From assembly GCA_018267135.1 (NCBI GenBank), contig JAFDZA010000013.1, positions 85,494-149,493 on the forward strand: a DNA stretch of 64,000 nucleotides, written 5' to 3'. Source of the stretch: Bacteroidota bacterium (GTDB lineage Bacteria > Bacteroidota > Bacteroidia > Cytophagales > Cyclobacteriaceae). Below the pieces are notes generated by a model, which worked only from the letters and a program-made list of their open reading frames with translations, was not told the origin of the DNA and did no database searches. A program made the translations under genes and the position numbers. Positions 61,825-64,000 of this stretch are shown here, piece after piece; the first letter of the stretch is position 1, and every line of letters starts with the position of its first letter.

Positions 61825-62289
61825 ATGGAACCACATTATTATCGTGTAGATATCGCCTGGAGCCAAGACCGCAAAGGCATGATGTGCTCGCCCGAACTGA
61901 AAGGCACTTTGGGCGATGGCAGCGGCTGCATAGAAGTAGCCACTCCGCCTCAATTCCCCAAAGGCATTCCGGGCATCTGGTCGCCCGAACATTTATTTAC
62001 AGCTGCCGTAAGCAGTTGTTTAATGACCACCTTCTTGGCTATTGCCGAAAATTCAAAACTGGACTTTATTTCTTTTCAATGTGGCTCGGAAGGAAAACTG
62101 GAACAAGTGGACGGAAAATTTTTAATGACAGAGGTGCTTCTGAAACCGGTTGTCATGGTAAAAGAAGAAAAAGACCAAGACCGTGCCCTTCGGGTTTTGC
62201 AAAAATCGGAAGCCAACTGTCTGATCTCAAATTCGGTAAAAGCCAAGGTCAGTATGGAACCTCAAGTATTGGTAGCCGTAGAAAATTAA
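61825..62289 (+). CDS. OsmC-family peroxiredoxin-like protein
   Basis: A 154-residue OsmC/Ohr-like protein. The two redox cysteines are in AVSSCLMTTFLA (about Cys 68) and SEANCLISNSVKA (about Cys 134). The N-terminal strand carries EVATPPQFPKGIPGIWSPEH, a form common in the OsmC clade linked to rhodanese operons. It reduces organic peroxides or binds persulfides. It is six bases after the rhodanese gene. Confidence 0.9.
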   Translation: MEPHYYRVDIAWSQDRKGMMCSPELKGTLGDGSGCIEVATPPQFPKGIPGIWSPEHLFTAAVSSCLMTTFLAIAENSKLDFISFQCGSEGKLEQVDGKFLMTEVLLKPVVMVKEEKDQDRALRVLQKSEANCLISNSVKAKVSMEPQVLVAVEN

Positions 62290-62296
62290 TATAATC

Positions 62297-62605
62297 ATGG
62301 CTCAGGCAACTTTTGCAGACCTCATCCGCAGCGACATCCCCACGTTGGTTGATTTCTCGGCCGAATGGTGTGGCCCCTGCAAAATGATGGCGCCTATATT
62401 GCAAGAGCTAAAAACAAAAATGGATGACCGGGTGCGTATCATTAAAATAGATGTAGATCGCAACCCGGCCATCGCTACGGCCTATCAGGTGCAGGCCGTT
62501 CCCACACTCATTCTTTTTAAAAACGGACAACTGCAATGGCGGCAGTCCGGTGTACTTACTACCGAAAATTTATTTTCTAAAATTATGCCCTATGTGGCAC
62601 CTTGA
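62297..62605 (+). CDS. trxA: thioredoxin
   Basis: A 102-residue thioredoxin. The active site WCGPCK is at residues 24-29, with cis-Pro in AVPTLILFKNG and the usual ending. It reduces disulfides or persulfides on partner proteins, possibly the rhodanese and OsmC proteins encoded just upstream. It is the last gene of the operon; no clear terminator follows in the 227-base gap to the next gene. Confidence 0.93.
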   Translation: MAQATFADLIRSDIPTLVDFSAEWCGPCKMMAPILQELKTKMDDRVRIIKIDVDRNPAIATAYQVQAVPTLILFKNGQLQWRQSGVLTTENLFSKIMPYVAP

Positions 62606-62832
62606 GGTAGAAGTCTTCTGACTATTTTGCATTGCAAAAAAAGCCCTGAAAATTAAATACTTCTTCTCCATTTCCTTTAAAGTGGATGTAAGGATTAATC
62701 TGTGCTGTCGTATTTATATTCTTTAGTTGGTAAATTTTTTATTCTAATTTTTCACAAAAAAAATTGTGGGTGTTACCGTGTCAGACCCACTTGCGCAAAA
62801 ACTCACATGCTATGGGAGTTTTTATCAGTTTG

Positions 62833-63705
62833 TTAATTTAAAAATTCATTTAGGTAATTTAAAATTGTTTTCGTTTGCATCATCAGGCTCACGTGTCCTT
62901 GTGCTGGTACAATGGCTAAATGCGATTTTGGTATTGGGCTCAAATCAGAAACACCTCCACCAAGTAATTGATAAGTTTTCATCAACTCAACTTTATCAAG
63001 TCCATCATTGTCACCGGATATGAGTAATACAGGTGCCGTAATTTTTGCAATGTTGGAGTCTCCGCAGTTAAATGGCTCTTTGGCAAAATCAAACATCTGT
63101 TTTAAAAACTTTGTCCACTTGGTCTTATCAGGTGCTACCGCATCGTAGGCAGTTTTTAGAGGTGTATTATCAAATGATTCAGGTTTAAAATCTTTGAATG
63201 CCGTGTTCACTATGGGTAGCCAACCAGCACTTTTGTAGGTAGAAGAGATGATTACTAATTTTCTTAATCGCCTGGGGCTTTGCACAGCAAACTGGTAAGC
63301 CACCGAGCCACCCATACTATAGCCGGCTACATCAGCGCTGTCAATTTTTAAGTAATTCATTACTCCTTCCACATCTTTTGCCAAAGTAACAATATCCAAT
63401 TTCCTATCTGCATACGGACTGTGCCCGTGGCTTTGAAATTCAATAGCAATTACCTTTCTTGTTTTTGATAATTCGGGTATCAATTCTTCCCAGTTCAGCT
63501 GAATGGTATAAAATGCACCATGCAGTAAAATGATAGGAGTACCCTTACCATATACTTCGTAATAAACTTGAATGCCATTAACGGGAGCATAGCCACGATC
63601 AGTAGGTTTGACCTGTTGCCCGCATGTTTGTAATGCCGAACAAAAAAGTAAAATACCAATCAATACAGGGTTAAAAAAAATAGATTTTATAATTATTTTC
63701 TTCAT
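62833..63705 (-). CDS. exported alpha/beta hydrolase
   Basis: A 290-residue hydrolase with a signal peptide (hydrophobic core IFFNPVLIGILLF). Motifs are PIILLHGAFYTIQ, nucleophile Ser in AGYSMGGSVAYQF (GxSxG), Asp in LISGDNDGLDK and His in VPAQGHVSLM. It is an esterase-, lipase- or peroxidase-like enzyme of the 3-oxoadipate-lactonase type; the substrate is unknown. It follows the SRPBCC gene by seven bases on the same strand. Confidence 0.85.
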   Translation of the reverse strand: MKKIIIKSIFFNPVLIGILLFCSALQTCGQQVKPTDRGYAPVNGIQVYYEVYGKGTPIILLHGAFYTIQLNWEELIPELSKTRKVIAIEFQSHGHSPYADRKLDIVTLAKDVEGVMNYLKIDSADVAGYSMGGSVAYQFAVQSPRRLRKLVIISSTYKSAGWLPIVNTAFKDFKPESFDNTPLKTAYDAVAPDKTKWTKFLKQMFDFAKEPFNCGDSNIAKITAPVLLISGDNDGLDKVELMKTYQLLGGGVSDLSPIPKSHLAIVPAQGHVSLMMQTKTILNYLNEFLN

Positions 63706-63712
63706 AGCTATT

Positions 63713-64000
63713 TTATTTAAGTGTAATAAGCAATTTTTCCAAATAATTCAAAGTCGCGGTAAATCCTTCTTTGAAGCCCATTTCAACCATCTTCTCTAAG
63801 CGGGCAAGCGATTCATTGTATATAGCAATGCTCACTTTTGTTTTTCCCCGTCCGAATGGCTCGTCCGGGCGGGCATTTTGTTCGGTAAAATTTATATCCC
63901 AATCCGAGCCGGGCAATTCGGGGTTTTCATCTTTATCTGCAAAAGCATTAAATATTTTGAAATTGGTTTTGGGACTGATGGAAGTATATTTCTGAACAAC
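63713..64000 (-). CDS. SRPBCC/AHSA1-like protein (5' end outside the window)
   Basis: The last 95 residues of a START-like domain protein: [20 protein letters not shown], then [20 protein letters not shown], then [19 protein letters not shown], the hallmark end of AHSA1/SRPBCC proteins. The frame is open to the window edge. Such proteins bind small hydrophobic ligands; specific function unknown. Confidence 0.88.
   Translation of the reverse strand, partial: VVQKYTSISPKTNFKIFNAFADKDENPELPGSDWDINFTEQNARPDEPFGRGKTKVSIAIYNESLARLEKMVEMGFKEGFTATLNYLEKLLITLK

Noticed and set aside
62606..62832. Spacer after thioredoxin as a terminator or small RNA
   Set aside because: No stable stem with a T run and no conserved-looking structure was found in the 227 bases.

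Overview
The window looks like a chromosomal segment of a Bacteroidota bacterium of the order Cytophagales. The signs are a SusC/SusD glycan-uptake pair, a PorD-type (DUF4835) secretion protein next to bamD/rpoZ/coaBC/recN, DUF5690, DUF502, DUF4412 and DUF6132 families, many short lipoproteins, and -7 promoter boxes of the TAnnTTTG type. No rRNA, tRNA, CRISPR array, prophage or intact insertion sequence was found. This placement is inferred from gene content, not from a database search.

Positions 1-4,600 hold housekeeping genes (PhnP-like hydrolase, miaA, DUF502 protein). They are interrupted by a ParD/ParE toxin-antitoxin pair that sits beside a duplicated 5' end of miaA. Positions 4,600-11,830 are an accessory stretch: two tandem PKD lipoproteins, a small lipoprotein, a beta-barrel protein, a poly-glycine lipoprotein with a repeated Cys-containing domain, a membrane-sensor/histidine-kinase/response-regulator set, and gene remnants including a decayed TolC-family gene.

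Positions 11,830-28,130 carry a phosphodiesterase, a DUF5690 transporter and a polysaccharide utilisation locus: GH3, GH144-like, LamG lipoprotein, SusD, SusC, a membrane regulator and a second GH144-like gene. The likely substrate is beta-1,2-glucan. The regulator is the most unusual protein here. It has a 7TMR-DISM periplasmic sensor and membrane domain, a coiled coil, and at its C-terminus the zinc-ribbon/helix-turn-helix end of an IS1595-type transposase without the catalytic domain.

Positions 28,130-41,400 are mostly core genes (recN, porD, coaBC, rpoZ, bamD, an OstA/LptA-like gene, an M28 peptidase, asnS, rpoN, an RRM protein). Positions 41,430-49,130 form an AraC-controlled trans-4-hydroxyproline catabolic operon that encloses an alpha-galactosidase-like gene, which suggests use of hydroxyproline-rich plant glycoproteins. 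Positions 49,120-56,410 hold an AddB-like nuclease, divergent arginase and arginine decarboxylase genes, a DUF4412 protein and an RNA methyltransferase. Positions 56,413-56,931 contain a tandem repeat, hairpin repeats and an RHS-protein remnant.

Positions 56,930-64,000 carry a hydrolase, a porin, a DUF2490 protein and then a Crp/Fnr regulator followed by a thiol/sulfur operon (two small membrane proteins, rhodanese, OsmC, thioredoxin). A perfect TGTGA-N6-TCACA palindrome overlaps the regulator's stop codon and lies about 40 bases upstream of the predicted operon start. The window ends inside an SRPBCC gene.
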